A model generated the notes under the pieces. It saw only the letters and a program-made list of their open reading frames with translations, had not been told where the DNA came from and did no database searches. Made by a program: the position numbers and the translations under genes. From Sperchopsis tessellata (Eukaryota; Arthropoda; Insecta; Coleoptera; Hydrophilidae): a stretch of 36,241 nt of DNA. Shown here piece after piece: positions 1 through 8,582 of the stretch. Numbering within the stretch: the stretch's first letter is position 1; each line of letters starts with the position of its first letter. Location: assembly GCA_033557685.1 (NCBI GenBank), contig JAWQRN010000144.1:1-36241 (forward strand), in the 5' to 3' direction.

Positions 1-490
1 GGTCTCTTGAAATCCCCCACATAATCCATAATATCAACGATATCAACCGCTGGTTCAAACATTATGGGAAATGAATTAAATTTAAATACTTTATCACAGC
101 ACACGTAACAACGTAAACAATGCAATCTACCCACCATCGGACGGCCATCATGGATTCTATGCTAGCGCCCCTATGGGTCTTTTATACGCCAATGCTTATA
201 AATATTAGTTCACGCATTCTCCATGTTCTTTAAATGTACAGAATTAGTTGCCTTAGTATAAAATAAAAGCGCGTTTTAAGAATGTCTGCTCCAGTTGCCA
301 AAATACCTCTGCATGGCCTTGACATGACGATTAAAAATAGTGAGAAACTGAAATGGAGTTAGTTTGAAAGTTTCGTCTATCTTTATTACTAAGCTCACAA
401 ATTATTATTAAAATTTTGTAAATTATTGTCCTGGTCTCTCATGTACATCATTATGATGGATCATAAACTCTATTGTAAAAACTATAATAG
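1..490. other. AT-rich stretch, no gene seen
   Basis: No open frame with recognisable protein similarity, no RNA gene and no clear terminal repeat could be found on either strand. It is probably intergenic DNA or very old transposon remains. Confidence 0.5.
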
Positions 491-494
491 CTGT

Positions 495-840
495 AAGTTC
501 CAAACAGAACATTTGTTAATAATAGAATCGTAAGTGAAGTAATAAATAAGTTCCAAAGTAAATATAAAAAACTGAACAGAGACACTATGTACATTGTTAT
601 TAATGCTAAAATACCTTGGTATTCAACAGTATATTCTACATTGACTTAAAATTAAACTATTTATCTGATATTGCATTTATGATTCTTTTCTAATTTTTAT
701 AAAATACATAAAAAAGTTCCAAACAGAATACAAATTAATAAAAGAATCGTAAGTGAATCAGTAATAAATAAGTTCTTAAATGAACATGAAAAGTGTTTAG
801 CAGAGAAACTGTAAGTACATTGTTATTAATACTAAAATAA
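495..840. repeat. Two direct copies of a ~120-bp unit
   Basis: Positions 495-613 and 714-840 align over their whole length. Both begin AAGTTCCAAACAGAA, share AGAATCGTAAGTGAA and AATAAATAAGTTC, and end TACATTGTTATTAAT followed by CTAAAATA. The offset is about 219 bp. The roughly 100 bp between the copies shows no obvious match to the sequence before copy 1. The copies differ by several substitutions and small indels, so the duplication is not recent. Origin unknown. Confidence 0.7.
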
Positions 841-989
841 CTAATTATAAAGTCCCACAAGGAAATATAGAAATCGTATGGATAATTAACAATAAATACG
901 TTTAATTAAATTAATATTTAAATACACACAATAATATATCATTTTTCTATTAAATTATTTTCTTTTTTTATCATTTTATGCTGCTATTA

Positions 990-2175
990 TATAATCAGGA
1001 ACTATACATTTTTCACCTCTAGAAATGTTCCCTCTTGCAATTTCTGACAACACGCACTACAAATAGAACTGTCTTAATTTCGGCAGCATAGTAATATCCC
1101 ACAAGTCCTTATCCCTGTGTATCTCTACGACAAACAAAGCCCTTTCGTCTTTAACGTATACTATAAAATAATATGTTGGTCTTTGTAGAATATTTAATTG
1201 TCCTTGTACCTAAAATTCATATCATTAATAGTATTATGATAGATTTATATTACTAGGTAGTAGTAGTTGTGGTTTTTCTTCAACTGTAGTTTTACGTTAT
1301 TTACTTCCAAGTAAATACTTTGCGGTTTTGCATTTTCAAAACTTATTCCTAACTGTGCCACTTTATAAAGAGCTTTTACTTCCACAAGGTGCGTATCATC
1401 AACTAGGCCTAAATGATAAATATTAGACCTTGAGAGAAGACAATAAATATAATCTAATGCTACAAATAACACAATACCTTCTGGCGCGGCTAAAAATTGT
1501 TGCAAATCGTCTATGAAGAGCCAACTTGGATTTATTTGCATTTTTCGAGATTCTTCAAATATCTTTATTGCCACAGTTTATTTCATTTTACTGTATTGAG
1601 TACTTTCTGTCTCGACAGATGTATTCCTCAGAATTTGTTTCACCAAACTATGGCAAGAAGTAGTTGGTTTACGCTTTACGCATCGAAATTGGAGGCAGTC
1701 AGTCTATTTTTTATGAATAATATATTCTATGCTTTCAAATTGAGACGTTGTCTTCATAGGTATTTCACGACATTGTTATTTGGACAATTACATAAAATCT
1801 AAAATTCTTGTGCATTAATCATGAAGTTTGTCTTCGTTAATTCTCGGCTGCAAAGATTTGGGACCATAATCTAAATCTACTATTACCATATCGGATTTAA
1901 TTTTTGTTTTCGATCTCTATACCTTTTGTATTTGATTTGAACGTTTCTTGAGAAGTGATACATTTTTTGAAATACGTTCCAGGACTAAGCGTTGTTGCTC
2001 TTTTCCATGGGCTGAAATGCCAAGAGAAACCTTAATTGTAGAAATAGTTTTAAAAAGTATCTTGATCACAAAACCTATATTTTATTACATACCTTTATTA
2101 TAACGTAAAATTGCAAGATGAGGTCTTGTTTGAAAAGATCCCCTTTGGGTTAAATTTAAACGTTTTCCCATATTG
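990..2175 (-). pseudogene. YqaJ-type nuclease/recombinase gene, decayed
   Basis: This is a broken gene for a YqaJ-family exonuclease of the kind scattered in insect genomes in association with mobile DNA. Reading leftwards: a segment with RGSFQTRPHLAILRYN (about 2100-2160); a candidate 62-nt GT-AG intron (2031-2092); a short segment up to DYGPKSLQP (about 1850); the family's RLTASNF motif (about 1710); FIDDLQQFLAAPEG, corresponding to the usual SPDG site; LVEVKALYK; and KKNHNYYYL. A 44-nt GT-AG interval (1210-1253) follows, then VQGQLNILQ and LWDITMLPKL near 1100. The nuclease motif is partly kept: the SPDG Asp is Glu here, while the E-x-K of LVEVK remains. Several stops and at least one frameshift lie between RLTASNF and the longest open part (1245-1574), and a TAG interrupts the C-terminus near 1062. 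The family assignment is from recognition of motifs; host gene versus mobile-element gene is not resolved. Confidence 0.72.
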
Positions 2176-2310
2176 AATTGTGCCATTATATATATGAACG
2201 ATTGCCCGATTGTTCTTTTCGTTGTCTACGCGAGAAAGTATTCGAATGCTATAAATACATACATATTTTGTATGCGTATATATTTTATTAACAATGTACT
2301 AGTTAATTCA

Positions 2311-2600
2311 GTGCGTAGACTTCCACGGCCACAGTAAATATCTTCAAGTTTTCTGGGAGATAACGGTGTGTTGGTTTTTGTTTTTGCCGACGTTTCGTCC
2401 ACAGATGGACATTAGCAAGACCTATAGCTTTTAAAAGTGCTAATTATAGATTGCCATGTAGCTCTGGAAAGTGCAAGATGAAGGTGTCGACCAGCTCTAA
2501 CAAGTACTAATAATATAATAACATGTAGCTCTCACAAGTGCTAGCCAAGACATAAATTTATATCTTGTGCTAGGAATAAAACGGCACACTTCAAACTGTG
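2311..2600 (-). repeat. Penelope-like terminal repeat with hammerhead-like core (type R2)
   Basis: This stretch shares its opening GTAGACTTCCACGG block and its GCCGACGTTTCGTCC core with other copies in the window. Read on the minus strand, the core at 2386-2420 is CTAATGTCC, a loop, then GGACGAAACGTCGGC. That layout (a CUGAUGA-like box, a short stem and loop, then GAAAC and GUC) is what hammerhead ribozymes in Penelope-like element terminal repeats look like. Here the CUGAUGA box is altered, so activity is unlikely. From about 2422 the sequence contains degenerate units of about 34 bp with an ATGTAGCTCT / AAGTGCTA signature. It is an incomplete copy with no reverse transcriptase directly attached. 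Confidence 0.55.
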
Positions 2601-2737
2601 TTGTGCCCTTTTCCAATCACTACTTTTCCAAACGCTTTTTCTAGAATGTTCAGAAGCTCATCATTCTATAATTATTGCAATAGATCTTGTTACCCTTTCT
2701 TTTTTACAAAATCTGTTCTCAATGGTGGAAAGTATCT

Positions 2738-2772
2738 ATGCCTATGTGATACATTTTGTATCACATAGGCAT
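2738..2772. repeat. Perfect 16-bp inverted repeat, 3-nt loop
   Basis: Arms 2738-2753 (ATGCCTATGTGATACA) and 2757-2772 are exact reverse complements, separated by TTT. No mismatch occurs in the arms and the pairing stops sharply outside them. No transposon ends or poly-T run accompany it, so neither a terminator nor a miniature element is supported. Confidence 0.95.
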
Positions 2773-3029
2773 TGCGTCATTATTTTCATCCCCATTTATG
2801 CAGTGTCCTTGTTAAACCTAACGGTTTTTTTAAGCATCTAAAATGACACTCAGCCACACTCAGCATTCAACTTGCATTCAACCCCCTTGAGGGTCAGATC
2901 GGTGTAAATATTTCTCTACGATGAAGAATTTATAATACATGAGAACGATTCCTATGTTCTTCTTGGCAGAAGACCTTCATATAAGGTTTACGCAAAATAA
3001 ACTCCGAGTACAGGACTATGCCATTTAGT

Positions 3030-3396
3030 TTGATAATTCATCAAATTTTTTAAATATTGTGGTGTTTTTTAGCCAAATGTTTATATTTTGCAGATAAAAG
3101 TCTCTTCAGTTTGCTAGGATTCTTAACCACATTTGGTATTATTTCCAAGAAAACAATGCATTTGAGTCTTGGACAAAGCTCGTCTTCTCACCACTTCAAT
3201 CCTATATCTAATTATCTTTCTTGGTAGAGACGAATTTGGTTTTTGGTTTTAAAATTATGGCTTTTATGTCTTTTGGTGCTGGAGTCTGTATCTGTTGCAC
3301 TACTAGACTGTGGTTTATCTTTGTCGAATGTTGCCATTTCGTCAGAAATATAATCAGCGCTATTTTAAGTCTGTTTAGAAATAGAAATTTATCCAA
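3030..3396 (-). pseudogene. hAT transposase N-terminus (BED finger), broken
   Basis: The reading begins with MDKFL at 3396, as in ZBED5/GTF2IRD2-like hAT transposases. After a frameshift it continues through a Ser-rich linker, then KCIVFLE, PSKLKRLLSAKYKHL and AKKHHN, which match the BED-type zinc finger and the segment after it. Three of four zinc ligands appear lost: the second Cys is Phe, and two His positions are Leu and Tyr. At least two in-frame stops lie in the region. Nothing further of the transposase follows at lower coordinates, so only the first 120 or so residues remain. The 113-residue plus-strand frame over the same DNA (3221-3562) is a shadow. Confidence 0.65.
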
Positions 3397-3569
3397 GTTG
3401 ATATTTAAAGCTAAAAAAATGTTTAGTATTAGTTATATATTTTTTAGCTTTTGTTTCCTTTCGTCATTCCTTATTAGTAAAGATCCCAAAAAGGTTTTAG
3501 TTTTGTATTACGGTTTAAAACTGAGTGTTAAATGTAAGGTAATGATTTTTGAAAAGAATTAAATTAGCA

Positions 3570-4690
3570 TGGCTTCCATAGAAAAAACTCATTTCGAGTA
3601 GTGTTAAAAAGATCTCTGTATGTTAAGGATTCCAAATTTCCCATCATTTCAGTATATGAGGGTATTTTTTATATCATTAACACGATACATTGGGTTTGAA
3701 TTTATTTTTATTTCTGCGATTATAACCTGTCATTTTTCGATGAGGACAAACTTGCCCTTTTGGGACCTTTCCTAAGAAGGTAAGAGAGGAATAGTAAACA
3801 AGTACTTATTTTTTTTTATAAGAAATTATTTAATAAAATCTCTAGCTCATTATAGCCAAAATTTACCCAAAAAAATAATGAATACGTTGAATATCGTATA
3901 CGTCAAGTGCAAGTAACGCTTGCAGTAGGAAAGCACACCAAAGTTGTATTTTGCGCGAACCAGAAATTATCTATATTTATCCTACAGAGTTCGCGGCACC
4001 TCTTTTATATTCCTACGGTACCATTGGGTGTCACAGCATCCTGGTTGAGAACGACTTAATTGTATTAAAGCATTTATTTTAGCATATACAACACAGGTAA
4101 AAAAACTTAAAAATAGATGAAATATAGTGGAAGATATAAGGTTTGTGTGTAGTTATTTTTAATGAGAAGCATGTAGTAGAGAAGTGATGACGTAAAATTT
4201 TTCTTATTAAAAAAATTTGTTTTTAATATACACATTAAAGATAGCAGTATTTTACATGTTTCTACTTGTCCTGTGGGAGATACTATGGAAGAAGTACCTA
4301 GAGCGCAAAACCTTCCTATATGACGTTCGCAATCAACCATTCCAACGCAAGGTATGATAAATCCTATTATGTCTCCGAACACCAAACGGAAAACCTCAGA
4401 AACTATTTCTGAACTTTTTGTATGCTAGAAATATCGACACTATTACGAAAAAATCATAAAAAAAACATTACAGAATTTAAAATGAACTGGGAACTAAAAG
4501 CATGATGATTGAAGTATAATAATTTCTATGCACAATAAGATCCTTAAATTAACTGAGTGCATTCTGCTTAGATCTTAAGTCAGAATCAAAACAAATACCT
4601 AGCAGAATCGGTAACCGGTAGAACAACACCACCTACTCTCACACGAAATCCCCCAAAGAAAGCAGATCTCACATCCATAGAATTTAACCA
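3570..4690. other. No recognisable feature
   Basis: This 1.1-kb stretch holds only short chance frames, including a 92-codon minus-strand one at 4107-4385 with no recognisable domain and biased, low-complexity content. I saw no splice-framed coding, repeats or RNA genes. Confidence 0.4.
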
Positions 4691-4808
4691 GCTACTTGGT
4701 TGGGTTATTTTGTTCGCGATGATTAGGTGAAGCTTTAAACAGGTTGTTCAAATCATTACCGAGTTTCACAACTTTGGTTGCATTACTGAACAATGCAGCT
4801 GAGAATAG

Positions 4809-4975
4809 CAAATGCAATAGACTTCCACGGTTATTATCTATATGAAAGTTGATTCCGAGTGGAAACCGTGTAGAGTCTCTGGTAAGTACCGATGTTTCAA
4901 ATGACATTTTCAAGGCAAGTGATGTAACTTCAACGAATGAATCCACTACACTGGTTCAAACCCGGTCGGATCATG
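4809..4975 (-). repeat. Penelope-like terminal repeat (type R1), degenerate core
   Basis: The left edge AAATGCAATAGACTTCCA is shared with copies starting at 27808 and 33530, and a GTGGAAACCGTGTAGAG block follows. The hammerhead-like core is damaged: where other copies read GACGTTTCGTCC on the plus strand, this one reads GATGTTTCAAAT at about 4891-4902. CATTTTCAAGGCAAGTGATG follows, as in the 27808 copy. The right part runs into CGGTCGGATCATG, a block seen again at 5399 and 27975. Confidence 0.7.
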
Positions 4976-5034
4976 GTAGGAGGAGATAGGTATGCTCACA
5001 AGAGCGACGTATTTAAGTTTTGTTTGCGCATCTA

Positions 5035-5323
5035 TGTCAACTGGGAATAGATTAAGGTCGAATTTCGCATGTTTTCGGTGTCCTAGCAGCATTTTCGACG
5101 CATTCAAATATTTACGTAAAATGGCATTGGGAGTCATTGCTGTATTCAAATAAGTTTTTGTTGACTGATACTTCATGTGGAATTTCTGTTTTGCAAAGTG
5201 GAATTATTACAACCAAATAGGCATTTTTACTGCCGAAACAAAATAAATATGACATATAACCCATGGTAACGACACCGAAAACAAGCGAAATTCGACCTTA
5301 ATCTGAAGCATTCCCAGTTGACA
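5035..5323. repeat. Inverted repeat, arms about 50 bp
   Basis: The left arm 5035-5082 and right arm 5271-5323 are reverse complements apart from a 5-nt insertion and one or two substitutions. The shared core is TCAACTGGGAAT then AGATTAAGGTCGAATTTCGC and TGTTTTCGGTGTC. Weaker pairing continues outward through GGTATGCTC to GGATCATG (about 4970 and 5400). The arms are part of type R1 terminal-repeat DNA, so this is two copies in inverted orientation rather than a separate element. Confidence 0.85.
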
Positions 5324-5488
5324 TGAGCACTGACAAGACGTTCGCGGGGCAAGAGGTGCGTATGCGCAAGAGCATACCATATTTACTCATACCACGGGGC
5401 GGATCATGCTTATATAGGCAAAGACTGGAGTGGGGGATGGCACTAGCGCGTAGTAGGGTTGGGTCGAACTCACATTTTATTTGATTGA

Positions 5489-5607
5489 AGATCGATCTTT
5501 GATCATAATCGATCTTTGATTAAGATCGATTTTTGATCAAGATCGTTTTTTGATCAAGATCGATTTTTGATCAATATTAATTTTTTATCAAAACAGATTT
5601 TTGATGA
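5489..5607. repeat. 17-bp tandem repeat, about seven units
   Basis: Units of AGATCGATTTTTGATCA follow each other exactly every 17 bp from 5489. Units 3 and 5 are identical, units 1 and 4 differ by one base, unit 2 by a few, and units 6 and 7 are worn. Each unit contains GATC twice and is itself close to an inverted repeat (TGATC...GATCA). Confidence 0.9.
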
Positions 5608-5649
5608 CATGTAATCGGAACTTTGTATTTTATTTTTATTTTTGTAGTT

Positions 5650-5684
5650 TTTTTAACGTCGGCCTACTTCTACTGCTATAGCCA
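5650..5684 (-). repeat. SINE 3' tail fragment
   Basis: TTAACGTCGGCCTACTTCTACTG matches the tail of the complete SINE at 15690-15720 (TTAACGTCGGCCTATTTCTGCTG) with few differences. In the element's own direction (minus) it ends in an A-rich stretch. The tRNA-like head is missing, so this is a 5'-truncated copy or a relic of the LINE that shares the tail. Confidence 0.6.
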
Positions 5685-5689
5685 CCAAG

Positions 5690-5916
5690 ACATTAATTGT
5701 GCTGATTGGTTTCATATTTAGTAGTATTATTTTATACGCATTCAACTTATTTAACGAACTCAAATATATGAAGACAAAATGGCGATAATATTTAAAAATT
5801 AGGAGGATGAAACTAAATTAGAAACTTTAAGCTCTAACGCTTTTCTAATTATAAGTGTAAAACAATATTAAAATCTTAAAACATACTGTAAAACACGGAT
5901 ATATATATATGTAAGA
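5690..5916. other. AT-rich spacer, no feature
   Basis: Low-complexity AT-rich DNA with a short (TA)n run near 5900. No coding or repeat similarity was seen. Confidence 0.4.
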
Positions 5917-6749
5917 TCATTGACCATTGCAATCTCTTGAGCATAAAATACTGCATATGAGAATTCTGTATTCGTAGATTACGATACTCGAGGTTCCAGA
6001 AAGCCAGTTAGAGTACATCACATCAGGAGTATTTCTGACAGTAATGGGTGGATTACTGAAACGTATTATTAACCTTTTGATGTCTGACAAATTATATCCA
6101 TTAGATAACAGCGCATTGGTGACTGTACTCAATTCCTGTGAAACTAGATACAACTTAATAGTTCACTGTACGAAAGAGTTAATCACAGACATTTTTTGAC
6201 AGGGATGATGATGTGTCATTACATGCGAGTATCTATTGGTATGGGTAGGCTTACGATAAACAGAATCAAGAAATGCACCATCTGATCTACATTTCAACAA
6301 TACATCTAAGAAAGGAATGGAGCCTGATGACTCAATCTTCATCGTAAAACATATATTGGGGTGTTGGGAGTTTATGTGATCCTAGAAGGCATCTAGTGCC
6401 TCTCGTCACGATGATCATATAATAAACGTGTCATCCACTTACCGGAACCAGCATTCCGGCTTTATATTTGAGGACGACAATGCCAATTGTTCAAATGGCT
6501 CCATAACAATATTGACAACAACAGGGGACAGCGGGGAATCCATATCAGCTCCAGATGTTTGTTTATAGAAATAGTCTCTAAACTGGAAATAAGTGGACCT
6601 CAGATAAACCTCCGTTAACACCGCAATGTCTTGAGATAAACCTTCCACTCTCAGTAGGTCGCTGATGATGCTAATAGCATTATCCACGGGCATACTGGCG
6701 AAAAGGGACTCTACATCAAAACTGACTATTAAGTATATTGGAACCATCC
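5917..6749 (-). pseudogene. Penelope-like element reverse transcriptase fragment
   Basis: The minus-strand frame from 6747 carries Penelope-type RT motifs in order: LIVSFDVESLF (motif A, Asp kept), TSGADMDSPLSP (motif B, usually GxxMGSPLSP), a catalytic VDDTFII box around 6435, then HPNICFTMKIE, IPFLDVLL and VYRKPTHTNRYSH. After a small frame change, ELSTVTNALLSNGYNLSDIKR follows in 5917-6153. The frame holds several stops: the Tyr before VDDT is TAA, and TGA and TAG lie just after it. The element lacks its N-terminal part and its GIY-YIG domain. At 6750 it abuts a piece of terminal repeat in the opposite orientation. Confidence 0.88.
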
Positions 6750-6783
6750 TCTACACGGTTTCCACCCGGAAACAACATTAATA
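6750..6783 (+). repeat. Penelope-like terminal repeat scrap (type R1)
   Basis: CCTCTACACGGTTTCCACCC and GGAAACAACAT are the reverse complement of the same block at 33566-33599. It lies directly against the start of the broken reverse transcriptase frame but in the opposite orientation to it. Confidence 0.75.
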
Positions 6784-7039
6784 TTAATTATGTTATAAAT
6801 TTTAGACGTATATATTGTATAAAGAATAGGTCCCATTATAAAGATTAAATTCTTACTTCTAATATTCTATTTCGTATGTAGTTAGTAGATATTTTAACAG
6901 TCATGGCACCCAGACCTATATAATTGAGAGAAGTAAATCATGATTGATATCATTTATTTGAGTAACACATATTTCAAGCGACGTCCATGTTCTACTTACG
7001 TAGATAAAAGTTATGATGAGTACGAGTACACTTTTAATA

Positions 7040-7650
7040 ATATAACTTTTTCTTCTTCCAGCAACTCTACTCTTTTTGATACTTAGTTTTACTGATCATT
7101 CTGCCTTTTCATCAACCTATCTATATATTTTGTAAATTTATTTTTCAAATACAAGACGAAAGCCATTGCCTTCTTCAATTATTTCCTCATTTTCAATATT
7201 TTCATTGATTTATTCATTACACACGTGTTATACACTACAACATGTGAATGTCTAATACTATTAATTCTGTCGTCTTTACTCCAATGCTCAAACTCAAATG
7301 CCGCTATTTTAAGATATTTATCCATAATTTCATTGAATTAGTTTGACAAAAGTCCACATCTTTGGCGTTAAACTCTTTCACTTCAATTCTAAAATAATGC
7401 TCTTTAAAATATACAAATACATAAAACGACGCCTACTTCACTGTTTAAACTTCTCCGCTATAATTTTTAAAAATAGTAGCTGGTCCAGGCAACTTCGTCT
7501 TCTTTGAAAACCACACTGATTGCCTGTGTGTCTAATGATTCACAATATTTTTAGACGCATTTAGTAAACTTATAGACTTGTTAATATTGCATTTATTTTT
7601 GTCTCCTTTACATCTCTTCTGTGGTACACAAAACTAATGTAGCCACAGTT
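7040..7650 (-). pseudogene. Non-LTR retrotransposon (LINE) RT fragment, heavily worn
   Basis: Fragments of a LINE reverse transcriptase can be read across frames on the minus strand. They are KGDKNKCNINKSISLLNAS (about 7605), compared with the usual KKGDKTKCNNYRGISLLN; then QCGFQRRRSCLDQLL (about 7510), compared with QCGFRKGRSTTDQLF; and then FYVFVYFKEHYFRI (about 7400), where the motif A Asp has become Tyr. Frames change at least three times and stops are frequent. The clade cannot be fixed. No ends could be found. Confidence 0.55.
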
Positions 7651-7701
7651 TCTTTCCCATAAGTCAATATCACCATAACGCAGCCTTGTAATTTTAATTC
7701 T

Positions 7702-8058
7702 GTCCGTAGACTTCAATTATCGAAGTAGATATCTTCAAGTTTTCCTGGAGATATCCGTGCGTTGCCTTTTTTGACAACGTTTCGTCCACCGTTGTAGGGG
7801 ATAATATCAAGAGATGTAGCTCTTAAAAGTGCTGGGTGTAAACTGCCATTTAGGTCTAAAAAGTGCTAAGTATAGACTGACATTTGGTTCTCAGAAGTGT
7901 TAGTCATAGACTAGTACTTCTGAGAGCCACATGTCAGTCTATACTTAGCACACAGTAGAACTACATTGTAGTCTTGATAATGTCCCCTGCAACGGCAAAC
8001 GAAACGTCGGTAAAAATAAAAGCCAACACCCGGTAAACTACTGGAATATTTTCTACAA
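7702..8058. repeat. Head-to-head pair of type R2 terminal repeats with hairpin
   Basis: A minus-oriented copy (7702-7899) and a plus-oriented copy (about 7914-8058) of the same repeat face each other. Hammerhead-like cores lie at 7771-7813 (minus) and 7972-8010 (plus, CTTGATAATGTCCC ... CGAAACGTCGG). Between them are 34-bp units at 7814-7847, 7848-7881 and 7882 on, which then fold back: 7863-7898 and 7916-7951 are reverse complements over 36 bp with two mismatches. The centre TAGTCATAGACTA (7901-7913) is itself a perfect inverted repeat. Confidence 0.85.
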
Positions 8059-8059
8059 T

Positions 8060-8382
8060 AAGTATATTAACTTAATGGTTTTTGCCACCTGAGGCAAGTG
8101 ACTTTTTGGGGGCTTCTTAAATATATGCCTCACTATACTTTGTTCGCAAATAATCCACCACATGCATTTGATTTATTCATGGTTATGTCTTGTTTTATTT
8201 ACAGTTATATTATAATTTTTCTTATCAGCGCAAAAATCATTTCTATATATTAGATAAAATCCAGATTAAGCAATTTAAAATGACAAGGAAAGAAAATACA
8301 ATGATAATTTGATAATAATATTGGTTTAAACCTAGTCAGTTGGCTTGTATCTATCGCAGCATCAACATCCAACTGTACAAAC
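8060..8382 (+). promoter_or_regulatory. Upstream region of the GGH gene, promoter presumed
   Basis: About 320 bp separate the inverted terminal repeats from the GGH start codon. The segment is AT-rich and has TATA-like runs (for example TATATATT near 8245), but none is distinctive in such composition and no initiator could be fixed. The start codon has A at -3 (CAAACATG), a good insect context. The promoter is inferred from position only. Confidence 0.25.
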
Positions 8383-8582
8383 ATGTTTTGTTTAGTATTT
8401 TTAATTGTAGAATTTCTTATAGCTAATGTTTTAGCTATAACGGAATCGCCAATCATTGGTGTTCTATCACAAGAGACTTATTCCGTGAACAAATATTTCC
8501 AGAATGAAACATATAAAAGTTACATTGCAGCATCTTATGTGAAATACTTGGAATGTGCTGGAGCAAGAGTTGTGCCAATTTG
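8383..8582 (+). CDS. GGH: GGH exon 1
   Basis: Encodes residues 1-66 and two bases of Trp67: the signal peptide, the first strand of the fold (SPIIGVLSQET) and the YIAASYVKYLECAGARVVP helix-strand unit. The donor is TG|GTAATT at 8583. Intron 1 is only 57 bp (8583-8639), a normal small insect intron, with acceptor TATTTTTAG. Confidence 0.96.

Noticed and set aside
3221..3562. 113-codon plus-strand hydrophobic frame
   Set aside because: It is antisense to the hAT BED-finger remnant; its hydrophobic look comes from the complement of a Lys/Ser-rich coding stretch.
4692..4946. 84-codon minus-strand frame, considered as a P-element/THAP9-type fragment (FSNATKVVKLGNDLNNLF)
   Set aside because: The similarity is too short and loose, and the right half of the frame is R1 terminal-repeat DNA.
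5489..5607. CRISPR array
   Set aside because: The 17-bp units are contiguous with no spacers, and the context is an insect genome.
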